NCBI GenBank assembly: GCA_038503035.1
Contig: JAVSML010020386.1
Span: 251,225-315,224, forward strand
From: Crocodylus rhombifer
Lineage: Eukaryota > Chordata > Crocodylia > Crocodylidae
Length of the DNA stretch: 64,000 nucleotides
Direction: 5' to 3'
Positions 43,153 through 55,584 of this stretch are shown here, piece by piece. The first letter of the stretch is position 1; every line of letters starts with the position of its first letter. The position numbers were made by a program, and so were the translations under genes. The notes under the pieces were generated by a model. The model did no database searches. It was given only the letters and a program-made list of their open reading frames with translations, and was not told the DNA's origin.

Positions 43153-46100
43153 AAACCCACCCTTTCGGTGAGTGGAAGAGTTGAAATAGGGTTGCAGGTT
43201 GAATTAAGAGGTAGAAGTGAGGGAACATGGTGTTTAGGGATCACAGGAGTCAAGGGGTCAATATAGAAGCTAAAACCCCCAAGGAGGAGTTTGGGAGATT
43301 GGAAGGAGAGGAAGAGAGGAAGCACACCAAGGCCAAGAGTTGAAATTGGAGAAGGATGATAGAGAAGGATTGGGTGGATGATGTAGGTTTCTAACAGTAG
43401 GGAAGCAAGAAAAGAGATTTATGAAGAGCAGTTCAGAAAAGGAAAAAGAGGGCAAAGGTCTGGGTAGGGAAGAGAAGGGTTGGAAATAGAAAGCATGGGA
43501 GAAAAAAGTCCAGTACTCCAAGCTTGGTCTGATCTAAGGCAGGAAGTAAGAGGGTATTCTAGTTTAGACAATACCTTCATGCATCTATCATTTGATTCCT
43601 CCCAGTCTGGGGATGGTAAGGAATGTTTTGTGAGATGGACTGTGTGTGGTCATTTATTTGGAGTGTTGGGGTGCTACCGCTAGGGCATGAGGGTAAACAT
43701 GCTATACTTCTCAGGTGTATCCAAACATGCGTGGATGTTTGGGTCCCCAGGGACAGGTAGCACCAGTGCACTTTGTGCCGCAGCTACTTGCCCCCAGAGA
43801 ACGTCCAGAGGTCCAAAAAATCCATGGAAAAAAACCCAGCACAGTGCACGCTCAGGCAGTGCACCCTTGTTGCACAGAGAACACCAAACTGTGTGGTATG
43901 TGGCCCTGCAAACATGTTTGTGGTGTCACATACCGCACAACCGTGCTCGTCTCCTCATGAACAAGGAAAGTTTGGTAGAGTAGCTGTAAACATCTAGTTG
44001 CACTTGGTATCCAACTGATTTACTTTCAGAAATAAATCTGTGCTCTTGTAGACTCCCTCATGAAATCAGCTGTTCTAGTCAAGATCTCAGTTCCAGCACA
44101 CTAATGCTTTGTGCCAATTAAAACTAGGGTGTACAAATATTGGTGACTATACTGTGGATGACAATTTTGCGTTAGCAAATTGACAATGATACATTTTTGT
44201 ATCTATTTTTCTATTAGCCAGTTCTTTGCCTTTCACAAGTCAGATTTAAGTATACAGTGATATAACATGACTCAAATACATAAGTTGGAAGTAAATAATT
44301 AAAAATAGGGTATTGACTTTATATGCCTTTCTTTTGTTTCATATTCTTGATACTAAGAGTCCTACACCATTTATTGTTTGTGTTTTCTCATATGTACTTA
44401 AATTACCTATAGATAATTAAATTTTAAGACTGAAATTCAGATGATGCACCATTACAAAAAATAATGTTTTCTGTGTTTCTACTTTCTTTCTTCTTTGTAA
44501 AATACACATCTTGTGCTCAAGGAAATTTGAATATTTAGATGGTGTGAGCTCACTGTTATTTGGTCATAAACTGTTTGAAAATAAAATTTTAATTACAGTT
44601 GTCACACTGGTCTAGTGGCAAGTAATTTTTCTATAGAGAATTATTTTTCTCTCTCAAATGCTCGGTTAACTTGGAAAAAGAGAATATCAGTTGAGGCATA
44701 TGACATTTGCTGGGACTTAAGAACCCAGCTCGGAAGGGTATAATGAATAGGCATTAATACTGCATGATCATTAATTGACAAGAAATTTCTCAAGCACATA
44801 CAATATTATTACTGATACTATAAACAGAAAATGTGAGAAAATGAAGATAGAGTTGTGGATGTTTTAAAGAGGAAAGGAATTTCAGTTGAAAATTAGTTTC
44901 TCAGAGTTAAAGGAAAGTATGTCTAATTCATTCTCACCATATCATTTGATTGTATTTCTTCTGTTAGGGGAGTTTGCCTAGCTGTCAATGATGTCTGAAA
45001 ATTTTAAAACATCAGTATTTTTGTCTCATGCACAGACCAATTTCTTGTCATTCAGAGTCTTAAATTTCCTTTTGGTGAAGGTCAGTGAAACTGTACTTGT
45101 TGGAACAGTGCCTTTGCAGCCAATTCCAGCACTTGGCTGTCTCTAGAAACTTCATCTATTTTTCATTGACAGTGTATTCTTTGTTTTTATGCTTCTATTC
45201 TGTGGCTCGTTAGCAGATGTTATTGTTTGTTTGGCTATCTGGATGCCTACAACACTTGATACTTGTCAAATCCTAGATGCTTCTGCATCAGTTTTGTGCT
45301 TTTTGTTTTAAAGGTTTCTCAAAGCAAATTGTACTGAAGGCCTTAATGCTTCACCTGCTTATAAGTGGCAAGTAATCTTTTTATCTTAATTTCTAATTCC
45401 TTTGATCAAAGAAACATCTTCTCAACCTATGTTGTTTTGCTGCATCTTAAATTTTCAGTAAGGAACTTTGACTCTATCAGTTAGGAGTTTTGCATGTGAT
45501 TTATTCTGCTTTCTTGTAATTGATAGAAGCTGCACTGAAATATTGTTTTCTGGTCTTCTTCAGGTTCTACCCAAGCTTCAGTCTGTCATAGCTCAATGAA
45601 GTTGTTTCACTGATCTGGAGTTTTCATTTTAGGCATTTTGCTCAAGAATAAAATGCCACAGATCCTCTAAAACATTTTGAAATTCTGACTGTCCTGATCC
45701 ATAATCACTTCAGCATGCTAATTTGAAAGCAGAAGTCCAGTTCAGATTGTATGTGTGGAAATTGACTCAGCATTAGAAATACAAATTGTTTTGTCTCCAC
45801 ACTTGATAGAGACTTGCATAAATGCTGAAAGGACCTTAAAACAAAAAAGCACTGGCTCAATGCTGCTAGCAAAATAGTTTTCTAACTTAGGTATGTATGT
45901 GGCATTAGTCGTGAGCTTTCCTGTGATGCATCAGAATTATAACACCTTAAAGGAAACAAAGCTGCCTGTTCCTGCTGGGATATTAAAACAGCAAAGTATT
46001 GAGGCATAAGATAGAGGTACAAAGTTGTCCCAGTTTTCAGAGGCATTGCAACATAATTCTACCTTGATAGTGTCCATGGTTATTGTGAAGGACTTCATTA

Positions 46101-46555
46101 TCTCTATGTGCCTCATGTGCCATCGGGCTGGGCTGGCTTCTGCCTCCATGGAGCTGGCCTGGCCCAGTGGCACGCAGAGCACATGGAGGCAGGAGCCAAT
46201 TTGGCCTGATAGCATGTGGCTCCTATGTGCAGTGCCAGGAACCCTGGGTAACAGCAGGAGCCAGCCTGGTCCTACCTGAAGGCAAACATCAGCAGTGTGG
46301 GCTGGTACCATGCATCATGTGTAGGCAGGCCCTGGGTCTCAGGCAGCGTGGTGCGCTGCTGGGGGTCTTTGCCTGCAATGGACCACAAGAGCCCTGAAGG
46401 CCCACTGCTGTTTATTGCCACTGGGGGCAGTGGGAGCTCTGTGTCATGGGGTTGAGCAGGGTCCCACCCCTCCTACACAGTCCCCCCACTCGCACACAGT
46501 TCCCCAGTAAATTAACAAGTCCACCTAAGTGAAGGAGCAATCCGATCAGAGACCC
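43153..46555. other. No gene recognised
   Basis: A purine-rich stretch (43200-43500), an unclassified moderately GC-rich patch (43690-43985), about 2 kb of AT-rich DNA, then another GC-richer patch from about 46110 leading into the Myb/SANT repeat. No supported coding feature. Confidence 0.4.
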
Positions 46556-46559
46556 CCCC

Positions 46560-47115
46560 CAGGTTATGATTTTCAAATCTTACAGGGGTGCTCTTGTCTC
46601 TTATGGTAGGGCTCAGCCCCCTGAGGGCCAGCACTGGGGACCCAGCTACAGAGCAGATGAGGTGGCTGACCTCCTGGCCATTTGGAGCCAGGAGGAGACA
46701 CAATTCAACAGTTCAAAGCAGGCGACCACAATGAGCACATCTTCTGGGAGATAGCTGCCCAGATGGCAGAGTGGGTGCACCAGAAGACAACATCAGTGCA
46801 GCCCAAAGGTCAACTATGCAGCCATGGCCCACTGGAAGCTGGCCCAGGGGTGCAGGCAGCTCTGCTACAGTGCCCTACTACAGTCCAGAAAGTCATGTAG
46901 TCCCTGTCTGGGTCTGGCAGGTGTGCAGACATAGGGCCACAGGTCCAAGGAGATGGATGCTGTCGCAGGTGATAAGCAGGTCACAGCCAGGCAGCATTCC
47001 CCACTGCCAGACTGCTGCAGTGAGTACAGGGTGGAGGGGCCACTCTAGGTCAGGGCTGGTGCAGGGCTTCAGCTAGCAGAAGGAGCTATTGCCTCCAGAT
47101 ACCAACTGGCCAGCC
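46560..47115 (+). mobile_element. Repeat with Myb/SANT-like DNA-binding remnant, copy 2
   Basis: Plus-strand frames hold RADEVADLLAIWSQEETQ and, after a frameshift, NEHIFWEIAAQMAEWVHQKT. This is the helix pattern (W/E..LL.IW.EE, then the ..IF..IA..M....H.KT block) of the Myb/SANT-like DNA-binding domain carried by PIF/Harbinger transposons and by some host proteins derived from them. The family partner is 15405-15905 in reverse orientation. Frameshifts and stops make both non-functional. Whether this is a transposon fragment or a decayed gene-family copy is not settled by sequence alone. Confidence 0.62.
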
Positions 47116-47534
47116 CTCAGAAGCTCCAGAGGGGATGTAGCCCTGAGCTGCTCACCAGGGAAGCTTTTTGTATTGCTGGGGACAGCACAGGGACAGCACA
47201 GAGCCTAGCTCCCCCTGACTGAAGATCTGGGAGGAGCTAGGCAGGGTTAGTTTGCCCCAAGTGCCACAATTTGCCCCACACTAAAGTGAATATTCAGACA
47301 TGTGTGCTGAGGTACAAATCTTTAGCACAAATTTGTGCCATTGCTATTTGAGCTGCTGCAAGTGCACGTGCCTGCATATGTGGACATGCCCATTAAGTCT
47401 GGTAACATTTAGGAATAATATAAATTGTCCTTATGCAAGGACAATTGCATAATAGGACAATTGTCCCTGGTTCTGTGGCAAAGTATTCAATTTCAAATTA
47501 CTCTGTCATCCGATCTTAGATTTCAGAGGTGCCT

Positions 47535-47875
47535 GCACACATGCTGCTGGGAAGCTGCTCTGACACACTGTAATTACAGCTCATTGGAGCAGACTCAATT
47601 AATTGAGTCTGCTGGAGCGTGCTAATTAGCGTGCTCCAGCCAGCCTCCATGCCTCAGGTATCAGCATCCCTGCGCTTCGAAATGGTGGTGGGGGCACTTT
47701 AAAGCTTGTTCAACAAGCTTTAGATAAAGTGCCCCTACTGCCATTTTGAAGTGTGGAGGTGCTGATACATAAGGCACTCCAGGCACTTTAATTAGAGTGG
47801 CTTTTGGAGCCGCTCTAACTAAAGTGCCCCTCTCCCCACCCTCGAGCACATGTAAAAATGCCCCAGATGTGCCTG
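47535..47875 (-). mobile_element. MITE with TTAATTAAA motifs, copy B
   Basis: Reverse-complement partner of 11938-12275. It contains a perfect 26-bp palindrome at 47588-47613 and paired AAAGCTTGTT/AACAAGCTTT motifs around 47701-47721. It ends with ACATGTAAAAATGCCCC. No coding capacity. Confidence 0.58.
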
Positions 47876-47879
47876 CAGA

Positions 47880-50109
47880 TTTTGCCTATTCATTGACAAA
47901 AGTAGCTCTCTATCTCCTCTAGATCCTGAGAACTGGATTGCAGACTCTGGCTTACAAAACATATCTAGCCCACTGGAAATTCCTTCAATTCATAATTCAA
48001 CAACTGTCATAGTCAATTCAAAGTTCTATTATTTGGTCCATCAATGGTCTCAATTATATATCTTTTATCCACTAGCAGCTCACCTCATAAGACAAGTGCT
48101 ACACACTTATACATATTTTAATGAATGGTTTATTTATATTTACATCATGTCTGTGATATTCAAAATGTCATCTATCTTTTAGTCAACATATTCCTCAGGA
48201 TCAAGGGAAGATAAATCCAATCTTACTCTTACCCAATCAATAGGATTTATAGAGGTAAGTTTGGACTTAGTGTTGGTCAAAGTACCTCTGCCTCTGGACA
48301 GGTTCCAGACAGTAGATGAGCTCATCTCCAAGTGACACATGCAACCAAAGACTCCAGTAAAAGTGTATTCTCGTCTGCTGGGCCCCGACAGCATGTACTT
48401 GTATAATATACAAGACTGTCTTCACAGCTCCTTTAGGGCAGGTTGAGATTGGTGTGCCACCTAATTAAGCACATACTAGAGACACCATTAGAAATTCCTT
48501 TGGAAGTGGTGAATTCTCTTCTCTGGTGGGTGGATCCAGTACATGTCAAGAAGTTATATTTCTCCTTCTCCAACAAAATTATTGCAATTGTTTGAAGTAA
48601 TGTTTCATCTCTTTAAAGAACACTCTTGAGCTTACAACTAAGCAGTATGAATGTACCTAAGGAAGGGCTCTTCTTTGCTTTGCTGGGCTACAAAGACAAG
48701 AGGAAATTGCGCAAGTAGAGTGTGGTGCTGTAGGCAGGCAGCAGCTACTCTCTAGGGTCCTGTGAGAAATGCTGGCCTGACTCCGTAGATAGGATTTGTC
48801 GTACTGAGGTATAAGGTATAAGACATAAGGTTTTCTGAAATATCCGTGGATTGTGTTTGCCCTTAGGCCCCAGGGTAAGAGGTTTTTGGACAGTTGTAAA
48901 GAAACTCACTCTCTGAGGCAGTTTCAAAGAGAACTTACTCTTCTCTGCATTTGTTTTGGCACACTTAGCTTGGTTCCTTCACAGACAGATACATCTAAGA
49001 GTAGCAAATTTTAGGTTCAAAGTCTATGGCCTCAAGGGGAACAAGTATATTGGAGTAATGAATTGTTTTTGTCTAGCTTGCTGAATAGTTTAGCTAATGC
49101 TGCAGATAAGCAGCATTCAGATTATAATAGGCAATACAAAGTTGATGTATTACATAAAACAGGTGGGCAGTGCGAGATCATCTGTATGTGTCAGGAAGCC
49201 ATTTTCCTTTGAGAATGCTGTCAGTATACCTGTCAGTATACCTGTTGGATGTTCAAAACAACTTGGTGGATCAGCTGAGCAGGAAGAGTTCAACTTCTCA
49301 CAAATGGGAAATGAAAAATATAACCTACTGTGAGTATCGGGTTCTCAAATGATCTGGTGAAAGAAATGCCTCATGTGTTTTGTTCTTGGGGAGGAATGAG
49401 TCTTAGTTTTCTAGTGAATGAATTTCTGATGCGATAAATTCCCCATTCCATTGGTCTTTAGGGTGTTAGGAACAATTGGGCAACTTGCAGACACAGTAAT
49501 AACAACAGAAACTCATCCAATCTAGATTTCAGTCCTCATTAACCTTTGTTTTCCACCCTTATGACCAACTCTTGATTCTGCCACATGCTATGTCTCTGAT
49601 TAAAAGTTGAGTGCTGCACCTGGATACAGTGATTCTATATCTGATAGCTCAGCGTCTAGTGGACTAACTTCATTAGGAAAGAACTGTTTGCCAATATGCC
49701 TCTTACAGCTAGGCATGTTTCTAAATATAAGCATTTCTCAATTTGGTCTACTCCGGGACATGTTAAAGTAGAATGATCATCTGTTTCCTTAAAAATGGAC
49801 TGATGGTTGCATTAAAACGGTCTGGTATCTAGATAAATTTAGTTATGCTGTATTTGGCAGCCATTTCTGTATTTCATGCTCAGATTGAAAGTTATTCAGT
49901 ATTTCATTACTCAATTATTTTTTAAGATTTTTGAAGGGCCTGCTTTTACCAGTTACACATTTCTTTCTAATATTGTTTCTAAATATGGTAGTTGTGTCTA
50001 TTATAGATCCTCCCTTTGATATTTTGCCATAATGTTCATTGTATTGTCTTTCTATAAATATAACATTTTTAGCAGCAATGACTTTTACTAAGAGAGTCAG
50101 TGAACTGCA
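47880..50109. other. No gene recognised
   Basis: AT-rich sequence with no supported coding or mobile feature. Confidence 0.45.
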
Positions 50110-51720
50110 GACACTATTTACTGAGTCAAACCATAGTTCCATCTAGCCCAATATCTTGTTTCATACAATGGCAGAGTTCATGCTGAGGGGGATGGTGAAC
50201 AGGGCATATTCAGAATTTTCCATGCCCTACTCCTCTCCTAGTACAGCTTCCAGTATTCAGACATTTAGGAAGTTCTGATTCTAACCACCTAATAGTTTCA
50301 CTTCATGTCCCTTAGTTCTAGTTTTGTGTGACCAAGTAAATAATAAATCCCTATTTACTTTATCTGCACCATTTAATATTTTGTAAATGTCTATCATGTC
50401 CCTTCTCAAATGCCTCTTTTCTAAGTGCAGAGTCCTAGCCTTTTTTGCCTCTCATCATATGGAAGCCACTCCATACATCTAAGTATCCTTGTTGCCCTTC
50501 TTTGTACCTTTTCCAATTCTTCTAGAACCTTTTTGAGGTGCAAGGACCAAACTGCACACAGTATTTAAGGTATAGATGGACCATAAATTTATAAAGAGGA
50601 ATAACAATACTTTTTGCTTTGTTTACAATTCCATTCTTAATAATTCCTAACATTGTATTTCCCTTTTTGACTACTGCTGAACACTGAACTGATGTTTTAA
50701 TGAACTGTCCACAATGACTCCAAGAACTCTTTTCTGTTTGGTAACATTTAATGTGGAGCACATCATTGTGTATGTATTATTTTGGGTTTTTTTTCCCCAT
50801 GTGCATCACTTTGCACCTATTGAAACTGAATTTAATTTGCCATTTTGTGGCCCATTCACTCAATTTCATGAGATCCTTCTGGGGTTCTTCATAGTCTGTC
50901 TCAGTCTTTACCACTCTGAGTAATTTTGTGTCATCCGCAAACTTGGCCTCCCTCACTACTGACATTCCTGTCCAGGTCATTTATAAATATATTAGACAGC
51001 ATTGATCCTATCACAGATTTTGGGGGACCCCACTGTTTTCTTCTTTCCATTCTGAATGCTGAACATTTATACCAACTCTATTTCTATCCTTAAGTCAATT
51101 TCTGATCCACAAGTGGACCTTCCCTCTAATCCCTTGACAACCCATTTTTATTAAGAGATTTTGTTGTGGAGCTTTATCAAATCCTTTTGAATGTCCAGAC
51201 ACTCTCTCTCTGGGCCTGAATACATAAAACAGGATGGTCCAGATCCTCGCTTTTGTTGATACTCTCAAAAAACTGTAATAGGTTGGTGAAGCATGACTGC
51301 CCTTTAGACAAGCCACGTTGATTTCTCCCAAGCAAGCCCCCTTCGTTCAATATGCTGAGCAATCCTTCTTTAAAATTACTGCTTCTACCAATTTTCCAGG
51401 AGCTCACCTGTCTCTAGATCCTTGTGTTCACTCTGGAGAACTTGTTAAAGATTGGATTTACAATGACAACCCTCCAAGCTGTAGTAATGAGGCTGTTTTT
51501 AGCAATAGGCTGAATACCACAGTAAGTAGTTCCACAATTCCAGATTTGAGCACCTTCCAGATTCTATGGTGAATGTCATCAAATCCTGGTGATTTGTTAC
51601 TGCTTAGTTTGTTTGTTTTTTTAATATGTTTTAAAACCTTGTTTACTGATACTTTAAGTTGGAACAGTTCTACTGGCTCATCCTTTTGGAGAAATGAGCT
51701 AGAGAGTACAGAGCTACCTT
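50110..51720 (-). mobile_element. Old degraded CR1/L3-type LINE
   Basis: Minus-strand fragments in several frames: KFADDTKLLRVVKTETD (the RT catalytic ADD), LSEWATKWQIKFSFNRCKVMHMGKKN, IVIPLYKFMVHLYLKYCVQF, and upstream QRGLSKGQSCFTNLLQFFE. The 3' UTR lies at 50110-50220 with CATAGTTCCATCTAGCCC. Many indels and stops mark it as much older than the CR1 copies at 7925 and 16054. Confidence 0.82.
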
Positions 51721-52589
51721 GGGGAATGTCTACATGGCACTACATTGGGCCAGGTGAACATTCTCTTCACAGTTTTTTTGGTAGTAAATATGAAAAGTAC
51801 ACATTTTCATTCAGGTTGATGGAACCACAGGTTTCTAGTTATATTGTGAGGGCTTATACAGTGTAAGGTCTTCCTAGTTCTTTGGTTCACACATATTTCC
51901 CTAGGGTTTTTAACTGTCTCTGTACTATGCCTAGGAATAGTTCCTGTTGTATAAATATGCAAGTCAGCTTTATGGAGTCATGTGGATAAATGCTAAATGA
52001 AGCTAAGTTACCTACCAGACAGTAACCTGAGTTCTATGGTTTGCTTTTGTCCATAAAAATCCTGTAAACTCTCCTCCATTCTTATGGATGCAAATACCAG
52101 TTTGGGTAAAGGAACTTAGTTTGTGTTATGGCTTTCTGCCCTTTGTGTCTGGGAAGAAGCTAGGAAGACCTGTAGGAATGACACAAAGTAACATTTTCAG
52201 CTTTGCATTGCAGGTATACACAGGATAACTGTGGGAGTCAACTAGATACAATGGGATTCATGTGAACAAAGACATACTGAAGAACTACAGTTACTATTTT
52301 AATTACCTTTTTGCCAGCAAGTTTGCCAGCAAATTACTATAGTTAAAATTCCCTTAACTATAGCAATACTTGGTTAATGACCCCATAGCTTGGCCAAGAG
52401 GATCAGTGAACAGCAACATAAAAATAACTTGCCTTTTCTCTTTATGCTTGCTAACACGTTTGAGTGCCAATGCCTACTCTGATATGAAACATCAACAGCT
52501 ATGATGTGACAAAAATCACAAGATCTTCCCTGAACATGGAGCTGTCCCTGGGGAAAAGGGAAGTACATAATGCTATTTCTATAGTATAT

Positions 52590-55315
52590 AAAAACACAAG
52601 AGCATAAGAAGTGCTGTACTGCGTCAGACCAATGGTCCATCTATCCCAGTTGCCTGTCTCTCACAGTGGCAGAAATGGATGCTAGAGGGAAAGCATTGAA
52701 CTGAATAGATCTAGAGTGATCTGTCCTCTATTCATTACCCACTTTGGCATCTATCATTATTGGTTTAGAGCAGGGGTGGGCAAGGTACGGCTCATGGGCA
52801 GGATCTGGCCTGCCAGGCAATTTCATTCAGCCCATGAGTGCCCACCCATTGCAACCCACCCAGCCCGCACTCCTTGCTCCCAGCCTGCTGCACAGAAGGG
52901 CCCAGCCTAACAAGCACACACCTTCTGGGTGGGGTTGCTGCTGCAACTACTGCAGCCGCTGGGGGTCCAGCCTCCAGTGGCTCCTCCTCATCTCCTTGCT
53001 GCAGCACTTGCTCCAGGCAACTGGTAGGGAAGCTCACAGGACTCCAACAGGAAGCAGGACTGGGGCTCCCCTCCAGTGTTCCCTCTAAATTGTGCATTGT
53101 GTGCGGCCACGCAGGCACGCCTAGCATAAGCACATCTGCATGGCCACACACACCACACAGCTTAGACAAAATGCTACTCTCTTCCACTTCCAGTGGAGTC
53201 CTGAGACGTGCAAATGACAGCAGGGATTGGGATAGGCAGCTGGCTCCATTGTGTGGGGCTTCTCCCTGGTGGCATGTGAATGCTGGGAGCTGCATATGTA
53301 TCACAGGGAACCCTGTGCAATAGAGGCAGGCCAACCTCACTCCACTCCTTTCCACTACATGCAGGTGTGGCTGGAGCCACATGCTGTCAGGCAGTAGTGC
53401 CTACATGGGCCACAAGGGCTTGCTGCCTGCTGCTTCTGCTTCTGCTTCCACTGGCCGCAGGGCTGTGAGCCAGGGGGAGGAGTGTGTGGAGGGTCCCCAC
53501 ACCCTTCCACCCTCCCTCACACCCCACAAACACCACACATCTACACCCTGCTTCCACAATCCTTCCACATATACACACCCCAACATACTCTATGCCTCCC
53601 CCCATACAACCACACCCCCTCACAAACCACCCCCGACCCCCAACCACATCTCACAAACCCCCTCACTGCACAATATACAGGAGTTAGACTTTATTTTTGA
53701 GTTATTATGCAATCATCCCTAGATGCAGTATGCAAACACAAATCAAGACATAAGTATTTTTGTAAGAAAAATAAAATATGTTATAATAGGAGTTTGACTT
53801 TTAGTATATGATTTGGGTTTTTTTCTGATTCTAAGCTGGCAACCCTCTCCTCCCAAAAGGAGTATTTCTAGGGGCAAAGGGAGGACTTCCAGTAGGAAAT
53901 TTCAGGGGGTTTGGGGCAGGACTTTCAGTCCCAAGATGGCGACCAGAGGGTGGGCATCTCTCAAGGGGTTGTGGGGGGTTGTGGGTGGAGGGCCCTTGTG
54001 GGCTTACCAAAACTCATTAAGTGGACCTCCAGCTAAAATGATTGCCTGCCCCTGGTTTAGAGAATCTTAACCTTTTTATTCTCTCTATATGTCCCGGATT
54101 ATTTTGGTGGCCATTTTCTGCACCTTTTCTAATTCAGACTAAAACTGTACACAGTATTCAAGATGTAGATTTGTATAATGGCATGATTATAGTCTCCATT
54201 TTGTTTTCTATTCCCATCTTAATGATGCCCAACAGTTTATTGGCTTCTCTGGTCACTTCTGCACACTGAAATTTTTAGATAACTATCTACAATAACTCTA
54301 AGGTCTTCTTCCTGAGCCATAACAGCTAGCTTAGAATCCACCAGTGTGTACATACAGTTGAGGTTATTTTTCCCCAGATGTATTACCTCGTACTTGTCAA
54401 CACTGAAGTTCATCTATCATTTTTTGCCCATTCACTTAGCTTGGTGAGATCTTTCTGCAGTTCCTTTCTGTCAGATTGGGACTTGTCTACAGAAAATAAT
54501 TTCTCATTGTTTGCAGACTTGGAGATTTCACTGTGCCCGGGTTATTGATGAAAATGTTGAACAAAACTGAGCACAGAACAGATTGCTGTGGGACCATACT
54601 TTTGACCTCCCTCATCCTGAAAAGTGGCATTCAGCCCAGCCCTTTGCTCCCTACCTTCTGAATCCATGAAATAACATTTCTTCCAATTTTGTGGCAACAC
54701 AGTTTTTAAAAAAAAAGAATTTGATGATGGGCCTTGTTGAAAGTTATTTGACAGGCCAAATATATTGTGACATCTGGATCCCCAGGTGAACATGCTTGTT
54801 AACACCCCCAAAAACTCCAGTATTTAGTGAGGCAGGATTTCTCTTTACAAAAACCATGCTGACTCGTCTGCAGCTGATCATATTTGTCCATATGACTGAT
54901 TTTATTTTTTATTATAGATTCTACCAAATTGCTAGGGATGGAAGTAAGACTCACTGGTCTGTAGTGCCCAGGATCGCCTCTGGAGCCCTCTTTAAAGATA
55001 CTTGCTATGTTGGCAATCCACCAGCCCTATGGCACAAATGCCCTTTGTAACAGTATATTAAATACTATAGCCAACAGTTCTGCAGTTTTACTTCTGAGTT
55101 CCTTAAGAACAATGCCATCCAGTTCTGGTGACTTATTAATATTTAATTTATTGATTTCTTCTAAAACTTTTTGTGTTGTCACTTCAGTGTAGTCTAACTC
55201 TTCAGACCTGTCTACTAAGAAGGATTAATCTGGAATGGGAATTTCCCCAGTATCTTCTGCAATAAACACCAGTTAAAAGAATTCATTTAGCTTATCAGCT
55301 ATGGCCTTATCAACC
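52590..55315 (-). mobile_element. Old CR1/L3-type LINE split by a hAT element
   Basis: The 3' terminal block (GCGTCAGACCAATGGTCCAT at about 52621) is followed, after the hAT insertion at 52771-54054, by minus-strand ORF2 remnants. These match the old CR1 at 50110-51720 (for example the reverse complement of GTACACAGTATTCAAGATGTAG and of CCATTCACTTAGCTTGGTGAGAT). The coding sequence is broken throughout. The 5' end is near 55315, where a plus-strand CR1 begins. Confidence 0.78.
52771..54054. mobile_element. Charlie-type hAT, non-autonomous, exact 8-bp target duplication
   Basis: Left terminus CAGGGGTGGGCAA; right terminus ATTGCCTGCCCCTG. Exact 8-bp duplication GTTTAGAG at 52763-52770 and 54055-54062, matching the TCTAGA-like preference of Charlie hATs. 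The GC-rich interior contains a CA-rich ACACCCC run (about 53490-53670) and CAGTGTTCCCTCTAAATTGT at 53077, which looks like the end of yet another hAT MITE. No transposase. Confidence 0.85.
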
Positions 55316-55317
55316 TA

Positions 55318-55584
55318 GTGACAGAGGATGCGGAAAAGGCTGACATACTCAATGCTATTTCACCTTAGTCTTCACAGGCATGATCAGATCCCAGATTACT
55401 GTACCAGGCGGCACAGTTTGGGGAGGAGGTGAGCCACAAACAGTGGTGAAAGAATAGGTTGGGGACTATTTAAAAAAGCTGGACATATACAAGTCCATGG
55501 GGCCGGGATGCACCAGAGTGTGTTGAGGCATTTGCCTGAGGTGATTGCAGAGCCATTGGCTATCATTTTCAAAAACTCATGGCT
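55318..55584 (+). mobile_element. CR1 LINE, 5' part of an interrupted copy
   Basis: Plus-strand remnants AEKADILNAIS, then (with frameshifts) a SMGPG.DAPECVEAF.EVIAEPLA.IFKNSW-like order typical of the segment before the RT domain. It stops at CATGGCTATCAG and the same reading continues at 58846 (GTCCTGGATGACTGGAAAA), so the two pieces are one element. Confidence 0.72.

Noticed and set aside
52792..53382. 196-codon minus-strand open frame
   Set aside because: Entirely inside the hAT 52771-54054. No transposase or other motif, low-complexity composition.
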